Source of the DNA: Derxia gummosa DSM 723
Lineage (GTDB): Bacteria; Pseudomonadota; Gammaproteobacteria; Burkholderiales; Burkholderiaceae_E
Reading direction: 5' to 3'
DNA: 64,000 bases
NCBI RefSeq assembly: GCF_000482785.1
Contig: NZ_AXWS01000019.1
Coordinates: 1 to 64,000, forward strand
The translations under genes and the position numbers were made by a program. Numbering within the stretch: the first letter of the stretch is position 1; each line of letters begins with the position of its first letter. Positions 49,419 through 60,778 of this stretch are shown here, piece by piece. The notes below the pieces were generated by a model. The model saw only the letters and a program-made list of their open reading frames with translations. It ran no database searches and was not told where the DNA came from.

Positions 49419-51391
49419 CGGCGGCCGGCGCGGCGACCGCGCCCATCGTCATCAGCTTCAGTGCCGGCGACGACTACTACCATCGCGCCGCCGCGCAGCT
49501 GCGGGGCGACTGCGACCGGCTTGGAATCGAGCACGACATCCGCCGGCTCGATCCCGCGCCGGGCGGCGAGGGCTGGATCGCGCTGTGTCGGCGCAAGGTC
49601 GGCTTCTGCCGCGACATGCTGCGCCGCCACGGCCGGCCGGTGCTGTGGATCGATGTCGACTGCCGGCTGCTGCGCGACCCGCGCCCGCTGCTGGCCGGCG
49701 GCGGCTACGACATCGCCGGCTTTGCGCGCGGCTTCCGCGACCTGCGCGACTTCGATCCGGTCGGGCATTCGCGCTTCTTCCAGCCGAGCATCCTCGCCTT
49801 CGCGCCGACGCCGCGCGGCCACGCGCTGCTCGACCTCATGGCCGAGATCGAGGCACGGAGCGCGGTCAGCGCCACCGACGACTACTTCCTCCAGGAAGCC
49901 TGGAAGCAGCTCGACCGCCAGCCCGCCGTGCTGCTGCTGCCGCCCGATCTGGTGCAGGACGCAGGAGAGCCGTCACCGGCGATGTCGTCGGTCGGCGCCG
50001 CGCCAGTGACGCCGGGCGGCGTCGCGGCGATGCGCAAGCCGGCGCCCGCCGCCACCGACCCCGCCATCGCCGACCCTCGCCTCGCCTCCACTGCCGATGC
50101 CGGCCCGATGTTCTTCTTCGGCCGCAGCGGGAACGTCTCGCTGCATCGCCAGCAGGCCGCGCAGCACGAGGTCGAGGCGCTCACGCCCGCGCGCCGTCGC
50201 GCCGTGCTGCTGCACGAGGCCGCCGCCGCGCAGAAGGCCAGGAACGGCGCCGACGCCCGCGTGCTGCTGCGCCGCGCCTACGAAATCGACCCGAGCGACG
50301 ACGGCATGGCCCTGCGCTATGCCCGCGCGCTGCGGCGCGGCAAGGATCTGCCGGGCGCGCTCGACTTCCTGCGCAAGCACCAGGGCGAGCAGTTCGCGGC
50401 CGACCATGCACGCCGCTTCGAGGCCGACGTCGCGCACGAGGGCGGCGATCTCGATCACGCGCAGGCGCTGTTCGGCGCGCTGCTCGCCACCGGCACCGAG
50501 TCCGACCGCGCCTGGGCCGAGAGCCGGCTGATGCGCCTCGGCACCGACCTGCGCGCGCGAGCGCGCGGCATCGCCGACGCCGACCGCCCGGCGCTCTACT
50601 GGATGGAGACGCCCTGGCCCGGCAACGTCGGCGACATCCTCAACGCCTGGCTGATCGAGAAGCTGAGCGGCATCCCGCCGCGCCACGTGCCCGCCGCCAA
50701 GGGCCTGCTCGCGGTCGGCTCGGTCGTGCGGCTCGCGGGGCCGGAGTCGGTGGTGTGGGGCGCGGGCACGCCGCGCATGACCGACCGGCTCGACCCGCGC
50801 GCGCGCTGGCTCGCGGTGCGCGGCCCGCTCACGCGCCGGCTGCTGCTCGCCTCGGGCGGCGACTGTCCCGAGATCTACGGCGACCCGGCCTGGTTCGCGC
50901 CCATGCTCTACCGCCCGGCGCCGCGCGCGCCGCGCCACAAGCTCGGCCTCGTCTGCCATTACGACAACGCGGGAGAGATCGTCGCGGGCGAGGGCGTCAA
51001 GACGATTTCGGTGCTGCGCGCCGGCTACGAGGGCATCGAAGCCTTCATCGACGAGCTGCACGACTGCGAGGCCATCGTCAGCAGCTCGCTGCACGGCCTC
51101 ATCCTGGCCCAGGCCTACGGCATTCCGGCGCGCTGGGTCGAGGTGACCGACAGCGCGAAGGGACTGCCCGGCGACGGCTGCAAGTTCCGCGATTACTTCA
51201 TGACCGTCGGCCTCGACGATGCGATGCCGCTGCGCCTGCCGCGCGGCTTCGTGCTCACGCCCGACGCGCTCGCCGCCGCCCTGCCACCCGAGGCCGAGGG
51301 CCGGCCCGGCCTGTTGCCCCGGCGCCGGATCGACCTCGACGCCCTGGCCTCGGTGGCACCCTTCGCGCTGGCCCGCTCGCCGCGGGCATGA
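49415..51391 (+). CDS. fusion: glycosyltransferase-like domain, TPR-like linker, pyruvyltransferase
   Basis: A 658-aa protein. The N-terminus (about residues 10-175) looks like a GT-A fold: VISFSAGDDYYHRAAAQL and a DVD metal motif in PVLWIDVDCRLLRDP (Asp 80 and 82). A low-complexity spacer (about 175-240) and TPR-like helices (about 255-385; ARVLLRRAYEIDPSDDGMAL) follow. The C-terminal pyruvyltransferase domain (about 390-610) has GNVGDILNAWLIEKLSG, VWGAGTPR and AIVSSSLHGLILAQAYGIPA. It may add a sugar and its pyruvate, or bind the chain with one domain and modify with the other. Start overlaps the previous stop (ATGA). Confidence 0.78.
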   Translation: MTAAGAATAPIVISFSAGDDYYHRAAAQLRGDCDRLGIEHDIRRLDPAPGGEGWIALCRRKVGFCRDMLRRHGRPVLWIDVDCRLLRDPRPLLAGGGYDIAGFARGFRDLRDFDPVGHSRFFQPSILAFAPTPRGHALLDLMAEIEARSAVSATDDYFLQEAWKQLDRQPAVLLLPPDLVQDAGEPSPAMSSVGAAPVTPGGVAAMRKPAPAATDPAIADPRLASTADAGPMFFFGRSGNVSLHRQQAAQHEVEALTPARRRAVLLHEAAAAQKARNGADARVLLRRAYEIDPSDDGMALRYARALRRGKDLPGALDFLRKHQGEQFAADHARRFEADVAHEGGDLDHAQALFGALLATGTESDRAWAESRLMRLGTDLRARARGIADADRPALYWMETPWPGNVGDILNAWLIEKLSGIPPRHVPAAKGLLAVGSVVRLAGPESVVWGAGTPRMTDRLDPRARWLAVRGPLTRRLLLASGGDCPEIYGDPAWFAPMLYRPAPRAPRHKLGLVCHYDNAGEIVAGEGVKTISVLRAGYEGIEAFIDELHDCEAIVSSSLHGLILAQAYGIPARWVEVTDSAKGLPGDGCKFRDYFMTVGLDDAMPLRLPRGFVLTPDALAAALPPEAEGRPGLLPRRRIDLDALASVAPFALARSPRA

Positions 51392-51406
51392 CGAAAGACA
51401 GCACAC

Positions 51407-53833
51407 ATGTGGTTTGACGACGCCTACTGGCGAGCCGCCGCGACTGCCGCGCTCGCCGCCGCCGAGGACTTCGACTGGGTGCTCACGCCCGCCGAATTCC
51501 ACGGCCTGCATCCGCGCTTCCGGCCGGTGGAGTACTCCGAGATCGCGCTGCCCGGCCGCGTGGCCTTCCTCTGCCACAAGGACGGCGCGGCCCGGCTCGC
51601 GCCCGCCTGGCGCCTCACCGAGCCCGAGCATTACCGCTTCGCCAACGAGGTGTTCGTGCTCGGCAGCATCGAGCCGGCCGCGACCCCGCCCGACGCCGCC
51701 ATCCAGCGCCATCTCGGCAGCTGGTTCGAGCGCTGCCGCGCGCTGGCCGCGCCGGTCGAGCGCCTGCGCGGCGAGGCAAGGCGCGCCCTCATCGTCGGCG
51801 CCTCGGGCATGGGCAACGTGGGCGACGACCTGATCGCGGCCGAACTGCGCGCCCGCCTGCTCGACGACGGCCTGTTCGACGTGGTCGACACCTCCAGCTT
51901 CGAGGTCGCGCCGGCGCGTCTGGCTCAGGTCGACGCGGTCCTCGTCGGCGGCGGCGGCCTGCTCTACGTGTCGCAGGCCGGCGAGGCCGACTACCAGAAC
52001 CTCGCCAACTACCTGCGCTTCGTGTTCTGGTGCGAGCGCGCCGGCGCGGCCTGCCATCTCGTCGCCCTCGGCGACCAGGACTACGCCCGGTTGCTGGAGC
52101 AGGACGACCTGTCGCGCCGCTTCGCCACCGAGGCGCTGCGCCGCGCCACTTCCGTCACCGTGCGCGACCAGGAAAGCGCCCAGCTCGTGCGCCGGCTGTC
52201 GCTGCGCACGGCGGCCGTCGGCGCCGATCCGGTCTGGGCGCTCGCGCACAACCCGGCCGCCGAGGCGCCGCTGGCGCCCGACGCGACGCTGGCGCCGCTG
52301 TTCATCGGCGAGTTCGGCCGCTTCCCGGCCTTCGCCGCCTGGCTCGCGACCGAGGAGGCCGTGGCCTGGCTCAAGGAATGCGAAGGCGCGGTCGCGCCAC
52401 CGGCGGTCGCCGTCATGTCGCGCGATGACGAGCGCCATGTGCGCGCGCTGGTCGCGTGGTTTGCGGCGCGCGGCATCACCTTGCCTGTCATCGACCTGCG
52501 CGGCCGCGCGCCGGCCGAGATCGTCGCGGTGTTCCGCCAGCACGAGCCGGTGCTGACCACGCGCTTCCACGGCGCGGTGCTGGCGCTGGCCGCCGGCCGC
52601 GCGCCCATCGTGTTCGACCGCCGCCACGGCAAGAAGGAGCGGCTGCTGCGCTCGACCTTCCCGGCGCTCGCCGGGCAGCTCATCGAGCCGCGCGACCGCA
52701 ACGATCATCTTGCGGCGCTTGTCGCTCGCGCGCGCGCCGGCACGCTCGCGCGGCCCGAGCGCGCCGATGTGCTCGCGCATGCGCGCACCACCCACAGCCA
52801 CGCCAGGCCGTTGCGTGACGCGGTGCGCAAGCAGGCGCCCGGCCGCAAGTCGGGCCAGGTGCATCCCGAGGCACTGCTCGACGACAGCGGCGCGATCCGC
52901 CTGTGCTGGGCGCGGTCATGGGAGGAGAGCGGCGGCTACGCCAACTTCGGCGATGCGCTGAGCGCCTTCATCGTCGCCAACCTCGCGGGCAAGCCGGTGC
53001 GCCACACCGATTTCGGCGCCGACCTGCCCAAGCTCGTGGGCATCGGCTCGATCGGCCATGCGATCCGCAACGGCCAGGCCGTCATCTGGGGCACGGGCTG
53101 CTACCGGCCCGACCTCATGACGCACAACGTGCCGCACACGCGCTACGACGTGCGCGCCACGCGCGGCCCGATCTCGCAGCGCTGCCTCGGCCTCGTGGGC
53201 GTGGACGCGCCGGGGGTGTTCGGCGAGCCGGGCTGGCTGCTGCCGTCGATGTTCGACGAGCCGGTGGAAAAGAAGTACGAGCTGGGCGTCATCACGCACA
53301 TCGGCGATCTGCGCGAGCCCCATCCGAACGCCCAGCCGAAGGAGGAGTGGGTGTGCTTCGACCTGCCCGACGCGCTGCGCGGCCAGGTGGCGATCATCAG
53401 CACCTGGCACGAGGCCGGGCTGGAGGGGCTGCTCGACAAGCTGCGGCTCATCCTGTCGTGCAAGCGGATCGCCTCGCGCAGCTTCCACGGCATCGTCATC
53501 GCCGAGGCCTTCGGCATTCCGTGCATTCCGCTGTGCGCCAAGCCGGGCGTGCCGGTCGGTGCCTTCCCGGCCGACGCGGTGCCCACCACGCTGCTCGACC
53601 GCCGCACGCTGGAGTTCTTCCAGTCGGGCTCGACGCGCAAGCACAACTTCTACGGCCAGCGCCGCACCTCGGCCACCGACTGGGAGGCGCTGATCGCCGC
53701 GATCGACCGCGTGTGGTCGCCGCTCGACTACGACGTCCAGCCGCTGGTCGAGGCCTTTCCCTTCGAGCCCGTCGTCGATCCGCTGTCGTCGCGCGTGCCG
53801 CTCCAGCGCGATCTCGCCACGCTGGGTTTCTGA
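51407..53833 (+). CDS. protein with two polysaccharide pyruvyltransferase domains
   Basis: An 808-aa protein. After a roughly 120-residue N-terminal part, domain 1 (about residues 123-430) has ALIVGASGMGNVGDDLIAAE, VGGGGLLY, and TTRFHGAVLALAAGRAPIV. Domain 2 (about 495-760) has YANFGDALSAFIVANLAGK, VIWGTGCYRPD and ASRSFHGIVIAEAFGIPCI. The two halves are clearly diverged from each other. Domain 1 looks like the CsaB/WcaK-type, domain 2 like the short GumL/ExoV-like form; this split is by pattern only. Acceptor sugars are unknown. Confidence 0.82.
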   Translation: MWFDDAYWRAAATAALAAAEDFDWVLTPAEFHGLHPRFRPVEYSEIALPGRVAFLCHKDGAARLAPAWRLTEPEHYRFANEVFVLGSIEPAATPPDAAIQRHLGSWFERCRALAAPVERLRGEARRALIVGASGMGNVGDDLIAAELRARLLDDGLFDVVDTSSFEVAPARLAQVDAVLVGGGGLLYVSQAGEADYQNLANYLRFVFWCERAGAACHLVALGDQDYARLLEQDDLSRRFATEALRRATSVTVRDQESAQLVRRLSLRTAAVGADPVWALAHNPAAEAPLAPDATLAPLFIGEFGRFPAFAAWLATEEAVAWLKECEGAVAPPAVAVMSRDDERHVRALVAWFAARGITLPVIDLRGRAPAEIVAVFRQHEPVLTTRFHGAVLALAAGRAPIVFDRRHGKKERLLRSTFPALAGQLIEPRDRNDHLAALVARARAGTLARPERADVLAHARTTHSHARPLRDAVRKQAPGRKSGQVHPEALLDDSGAIRLCWARSWEESGGYANFGDALSAFIVANLAGKPVRHTDFGADLPKLVGIGSIGHAIRNGQAVIWGTGCYRPDLMTHNVPHTRYDVRATRGPISQRCLGLVGVDAPGVFGEPGWLLPSMFDEPVEKKYELGVITHIGDLREPHPNAQPKEEWVCFDLPDALRGQVAIISTWHEAGLEGLLDKLRLILSCKRIASRSFHGIVIAEAFGIPCIPLCAKPGVPVGAFPADAVPTTLLDRRTLEFFQSGSTRKHNFYGQRRTSATDWEALIAAIDRVWSPLDYDVQPLVEAFPFEPVVDPLSSRVPLQRDLATLGF

Positions 53834-53843
53834 ACCTCATCGC

Positions 53844-55187
53844 ATGCAAGCCAATTCGTCCGCGCCGCTCGTCGTACTCGACGGCATGAATCTCAGCCTG
53901 GAGAAGGGCACCGGCATCGCGACCTATTCGCGCAACCTCAGCCTCGCGCTCGGCCAGCTCGGCTACCGCGTCGGCGTGCTCTACGGCCAGTGGTCGCCCG
54001 ACCAGGGCGACCCGATGCTGCGCGAGGCGATGTTCTTCGACTCGCGCCCGCCGGCCCAGAGCTGGCTCAAGCGCCAGCAGGGCACCTTGATCGACGTGGC
54101 GCGCACCACCCTCGGCGGCGGCTTCCGCGCGGTGGAGGTGCCGGTCACGGGGCGCGTCATCCGCGACAGCCACCGCGCCCGGCTGCCGCATTTCGACACC
54201 CTCTACAACTCGCGCGCGCTGTTCCTGCGCGCCCACCGCGTGTTCAACCAGACGCGCCGCATCAGCGAGGTGCGTCTGCCCGAGACGCCGGCCGTGATGC
54301 ACTGGACCTATCCGATTCCGCTGCGGGTGCCGGGCGCGCTCAACCTCTACACGCTGCACGACCTGATCCCGCTGCGCCTGCCCTACACCACGCTCGACAA
54401 CAAGCGGCGCTATCTGCGCCTGCTGCGGCGGCTGGTCGAGGCGGGCGACAAGCTCGTGACCGTGAGCGAATGCTCGCGGCGCGACATCATCGACATCCTC
54501 GGCGTGCCCGAGAGCAGCGTCATCAACACCTACCAGGCCGTCGACATGCCGCCGCGCCTGCGCGACAAGCCCGACGAGCAGGTGCGCAAGGAGCTGCGCG
54601 GCCTGTTCAACCTGGAGGCCAAGGGCTATTTCCTGTTCTTCGGCGCGATCGAGCCCAAGAAGAACGTGGCCCGGCTGGTCGAGGCCTATCTCGCCTCGGG
54701 CGTGCGCACGCCGCTGATCGTCGTCGGCAACCTCGCGTGGAAGTCCGACGACGAGATGCGCCTGCTCAAGGCCCACCTCGCGGCGAGCGAGGGGCACGAG
54801 GACGGCGCGCGCATCCGCCATATCGACTACGTGCCGTTCTCGGTGCTGGTGTCGCTCATCCGCGGCGCCAAGGCCACGCTGTTCCCGTCGCTGTACGAGG
54901 GCTTCGGGCTGCCGGTGCTGGAGTCGATGCTGCTCGGCACGCCGGTCATGTCGTCCAACACCAGTTCGCTGCCCGAGGTGGCGGGCGAGGCGGCGCTGCT
55001 GGTCGATCCCTACGACAGCCAGGCCATCACCCAGGGCATCGAGCGGCTCGACGGCGACAGCGCGCTGCGGCGCCGGCTGTCGCTCGCGGGCAAGGCGCGC
55101 GCCGCCCGCTTCGATGGCGATGCCTACCGCCACGCGCTCGCCCGGCTCTATACCGACCTCGGCGTGGCGCCGCCGGTCGCCGCCTGA
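53844..55187 (+). CDS. GT4-family glycosyltransferase
   Basis: A 447-aa GT-B enzyme, probably mannosyl- or rhamnosyltransferase-like by pattern. The N-terminal domain has [20 protein letters not shown], and the middle has [20 protein letters not shown]. The C-terminal donor site has [34 protein letters not shown] and [20 protein letters not shown]. It should extend the capsule repeat in the cytoplasm. It starts 10 bases after the tandem pyruvyltransferase gene. Confidence 0.9.
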   Translation: MQANSSAPLVVLDGMNLSLEKGTGIATYSRNLSLALGQLGYRVGVLYGQWSPDQGDPMLREAMFFDSRPPAQSWLKRQQGTLIDVARTTLGGGFRAVEVPVTGRVIRDSHRARLPHFDTLYNSRALFLRAHRVFNQTRRISEVRLPETPAVMHWTYPIPLRVPGALNLYTLHDLIPLRLPYTTLDNKRRYLRLLRRLVEAGDKLVTVSECSRRDIIDILGVPESSVINTYQAVDMPPRLRDKPDEQVRKELRGLFNLEAKGYFLFFGAIEPKKNVARLVEAYLASGVRTPLIVVGNLAWKSDDEMRLLKAHLAASEGHEDGARIRHIDYVPFSVLVSLIRGAKATLFPSLYEGFGLPVLESMLLGTPVMSSNTSSLPEVAGEAALLVDPYDSQAITQGIERLDGDSALRRRLSLAGKARAARFDGDAYRHALARLYTDLGVAPPVAA

Positions 55188-55195
55188 TCCGCCGC

Positions 55196-56404
55196 ATGCC
55201 GCCCGCGCAACTGCTCTGCGACGTGACGCGCCTGTTCCGCCGGCGCGCCGACGGCATCGGCCTGACCGGCATCGATCGCGTCAACCTCGCCTACGCGAAC
55301 TGGGTGCTCGCGCGCGGCGGCCAGCTCTGCGTCTGGCGCGACTCGGTGTTCGCGCCGCTGTCGGCGCGTGACCTCAATGCCTTCACCCACGGCTTCCTGG
55401 CCGAGGCGGCGGCCGAGACCGCCGGCGTGCGGCGCGTGCCGGCCTTCGGCCTGCTCGGCCGCGCGGCCGGCGGCCTCGGCCGGCGCGTGGGCGCGATCGG
55501 CCGGCGCCTGGTGCCGGGCCGAGCGGTGGAGGGCGGCTGGCTGTTCAACGTCTCGCACATGTGGCTCGACCAGGCGGCGGCCTGGGCGGCCGCGCGCGCC
55601 CAGGGGCTGCGCGTGGCGACGATGATCCATGACCTCATCCCCATCGACTTCCCGGAGTACGGGCGCCCGGGCGAGGCCGAGCGGCACCGGCGCCGGATGC
55701 TCGGCGCGCTGAAGCATTCGCAGGCGCTGATCGGCAACTCGGCCGCGACGCTCGACGATGTGCGGCGCTTCGCGGCGCGGCTGCAACTGCCGGTGCCCGC
55801 CGCCGTCGCGGCGCCGCTCGGCCATGCGCGTCTGCCGGCGCTGCCGCCGCCGCGCTCGATGCCTTCGGGCCGGCCGCACTTCCTGATGCTCGGCACGATC
55901 GAGCCGCGCAAGAACCATCTGCTGCTGCTCAATCTCTGGCGCGAGCTGGTGCGCGATCTCGGCGAGGCCGCGCCCGGTCTGGTCATCGTCGGCCGGCGCG
56001 GCTGGGAGTGCGAGCAGGTGCTCGACATGCTCGACCGCTGCGAGGCGCTGCGCGGCCATGTGCTGGAGCGCAACGACGCCGACGACGGCGAGGCGCTCGG
56101 CTGGCTGGCCGGCGCGCGGGCGCTGCTGCTGCCGTCCTTCGCCGAGGGTTTCGGACTGCCGGTGCAGGAGGCGCTGGCGCTCGGCGTGCCCGTGATCGCC
56201 TCGCCGCTGCCGGTGTTTCGTGAAATCGCCGGCGACATCCCGGACTATTTCGGCCCGCTCGACGGCACGGGCTGGCGCGCGGCGATCCTCGACTACGCCG
56301 CGCCCTTCTCGGCCACGCGCGCGGCCCAGCTCGAGCGCCTGACCGGCTATCGCCCGTTCTCGTGGGACGGGCATTTCCGCGAGGTGCAGACGCTGGTCGA
56401 CTAG
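55196..56404 (+). CDS. GT4-family glycosyltransferase
   Basis: A 402-aa GT-B enzyme. Its N-terminus carries LLCDVTRLFRRRADGIGLTG and a mid-part IHDLIPIDFPEYGRPGEAER. The donor site is LMLGTIEPRKNHLLLLNLWR and LLPSFAEGFGLPVQEALALG. It is related to its neighbour but with a longer, Arg/Gly-rich linker (about residues 80-105). It starts 8 bases after the previous gene, so the two probably act in sequence on the same chain. Confidence 0.9.
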   Translation: MPPAQLLCDVTRLFRRRADGIGLTGIDRVNLAYANWVLARGGQLCVWRDSVFAPLSARDLNAFTHGFLAEAAAETAGVRRVPAFGLLGRAAGGLGRRVGAIGRRLVPGRAVEGGWLFNVSHMWLDQAAAWAAARAQGLRVATMIHDLIPIDFPEYGRPGEAERHRRRMLGALKHSQALIGNSAATLDDVRRFAARLQLPVPAAVAAPLGHARLPALPPPRSMPSGRPHFLMLGTIEPRKNHLLLLNLWRELVRDLGEAAPGLVIVGRRGWECEQVLDMLDRCEALRGHVLERNDADDGEALGWLAGARALLLPSFAEGFGLPVQEALALGVPVIASPLPVFREIAGDIPDYFGPLDGTGWRAAILDYAAPFSATRAAQLERLTGYRPFSWDGHFREVQTLVD

Positions 56405-56468
56405 ACCGGCCGAGCCCAGTTCCGCCGCGCGCCCGCGGGCCGCGCCCCGATACCCAGTTCCCATCGCC

Positions 56469-58537
56469 ATGACGTTCTTCCGCCTCCTGCCCGATCGCGC
56501 CCCCTCCGCCCGCCGCCCGATGGCTTCCGTCGTCCGGCTTCCGGCACGACAGCTCGTGCTGGCCATGACGCTGACCGCGCTGCTGCCCGTCACGGGCTGC
56601 GGCGGCGGTGGTGGTGGCGGCACCGCCGCCGCCACGCCGGCCACGCCCCAGGGCCAGGGCATCGTGAGCTTCGATCAGGCCCGGCCGCGCGCCGCCTTCG
56701 CCAGCGGTTCGACCGGGTTCACGCTGTCGCGTGCACTGCTCGATGGCGAGCGACTGGTCTGCAACCTGCCCGACGCCGCCAGCGTGGCGTGCGGCGCCAG
56801 CGGCCAGCGCGGTCAGCTCGCCTACACCGGCCTCGCTGTCGGCAGCCATCGCATGACGGTCGAGCTGCGCGACACGGCCGGCAAGCTCGTCGACAACGCC
56901 AGCGCCACGCTCGAACTGCGCCGGCCCGAGGTGGTCGTGTACTCGGCCACGCCCGGCGGCATCGCGGCCGCGCTGGCCGCGGCGCGCGCCGGGCGCGAAG
57001 TGCTGCTGATCGAGCCGACCGCCCATGTGGGCGGGATGATGAGCGGCGGCCTGACCAAGACCGACATCGGCGACAACGGCTATGACGTGATCGGCGGCAT
57101 CGCGCGCGAGTTTCTCGATGCGACGCTCGCGGCCGAGCGCGCTCGCGGTCGCTGCACCTCGGCTCGCCCCTGCGACTCGATCTCCGATTTCGAGCCCCAG
57201 GTGGCCGAGCAGGTGTTCGACCGGCTGCTCGCCGCCGAGACGAAGCTCGTGGTCGAGCGCTCGGCGCGCTTCACCGGCGCGACGCGCAACGGCACGGCGA
57301 TCACCGGCATCGCCACCACGCGCGGCAGCGTGGGCGGCGCGATCTTCATCGACGCGAGCTACGAGGGCGATCTCATGGCTGGCGCCGGCGCCAGTCATGC
57401 GATCGGCCGCGAGGCGCGGGTGATGGCCGCCAGCGGCGACAGCGAGGCCCTCGCCTTGCAGGAAGACACCGCTGGCTTCATCAAGGTGGCGCGCCCGCTC
57501 GGCCGCATGATCGATCCCTATGCAGTGGCCGGAGATGCCGCCAGCGGCCTGCTTGCCTACGTCGAGCCGAAGCCGGCGACGGCGCCCGTCGCGGGTGATG
57601 GTGACGGCCATGTCATGGCCTACGGCTACCGCCTCTGCGTCACCGACGATCCGAACGACCGCGTGCCCTTCACCCGGCCCGAGGGCTATGACGCCGCGAT
57701 GTTCGAGCCGGCCGTGCGTCAGGCGCTCGGGCTGATCGCCGACGGCGTCGATCCGGCGGCGCAGTACTTCCGCCCCTATCGCACCGTGCCGTCGGCGACC
57801 GACGGCTACTACAAGTACGACCTCAACGGCGGCACGACCTATTCCATCGACATGACCGCGCCCGGCCTCAACCAGTCCTGGACCACCACCGACGAGGCCG
57901 GCCGCGAGCGCATCCGCGCCGCCTACAAGGTCTGGACCGCCGGCCTGCTCTGGACCTGGCAGACCGATACCCGCCTCGGTGCGCTGAACGCCAAGGTCGC
58001 GCGCTTCGGCCTGTGCGCCGACGAGTTCACCGACAACGGCAACTGGCCCTACCAGCTCTATGTGCGCGAATCGCGCCGGCTGCGCGGCGAGTACGTGCTG
58101 AACGAGAACGACGTGCGCCAGAACGGCCGGCGCCCGGCCGTGAGCGACGTGGTCGGCATGGGCGCCTATCCCTTCGACTCGCACAACGTGCGCTACGTGG
58201 CGCGGGCGCTGCTCGTGCCCGACCGCAGCCGTCGCGCCGACACGATCACGATCGACGGCTACCAGTCGGAGACGCTCCCCAACGGGCCTTACCCGATCGG
58301 CTGGCGCTCGCTGCTGCCCAGGGCGTCGGAAGTGACCAACCTGCTCGTGGTGAGCACGCCCTCGGTGTCGCGTCAGGCCTTCCTGTCGGTGCGCATCGAG
58401 CCGACCTACATGATCCTCGGGCAGTCGGCCGGCATCGGCGCGGCCGAGACGCTGCGCGCCGGCACGACGCTGCATGCGCTGCCCTACGCCACGCTCAGGC
58501 CGCTGCTGGTCGCGGCCGGCCAGCGCCTGTCGTGGCG

Positions 58538-58541
<4 letters not shown>
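56469..58541 (+). CDS. FAD-dependent oxidoreductase, predicted lipoprotein
   Basis: A 690-aa protein with a lipoprotein signal (lipobox VTGC) and a Gly run after the cysteine. A roughly 100-residue beta-rich N-terminal part is followed by an FAD-binding Rossmann fold (VVVYSATPGGIAAALAAARA, then VLLIEPTAHVGGMMSGGLTK, residues about 154-200). Other conserved pieces are IFIDASYEGDLMAGAGASHA, YKYDLNGGTTYSIDMTAPGL and LRGEYVLNENDVRQNGRRP; the end carries LGQSAGIGAAETLRAG. This is the FAD_oxidored (PF12831-like) family. An RR pair at residues 15-16 might allow Tat export, but it is far from the hydrophobic core. ATG 56520 is an alternative start. Confidence 0.85.
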
Positions 58542-60724
<2,183 letters not shown>

Positions 60725-60731
60725 CCATCAT

Positions 60732-60763
60732 GGGGCGCCGTCTTCGCGTTCGCGGAGCGCCCC
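60732..60763. terminator. hairpin between convergent kpsC and kpsS
   Basis: GGGGCGC (60732-60738) and GCGCCCC (60757-60763) form a 7-bp GC stem in the 54-base gap between the two stop codons. No T-run follows on either strand, so it may work poorly as an intrinsic terminator or act in both directions with help. Confidence 0.5.
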
Positions 60764-60778
60764 GTGCCTCGACAGTTG

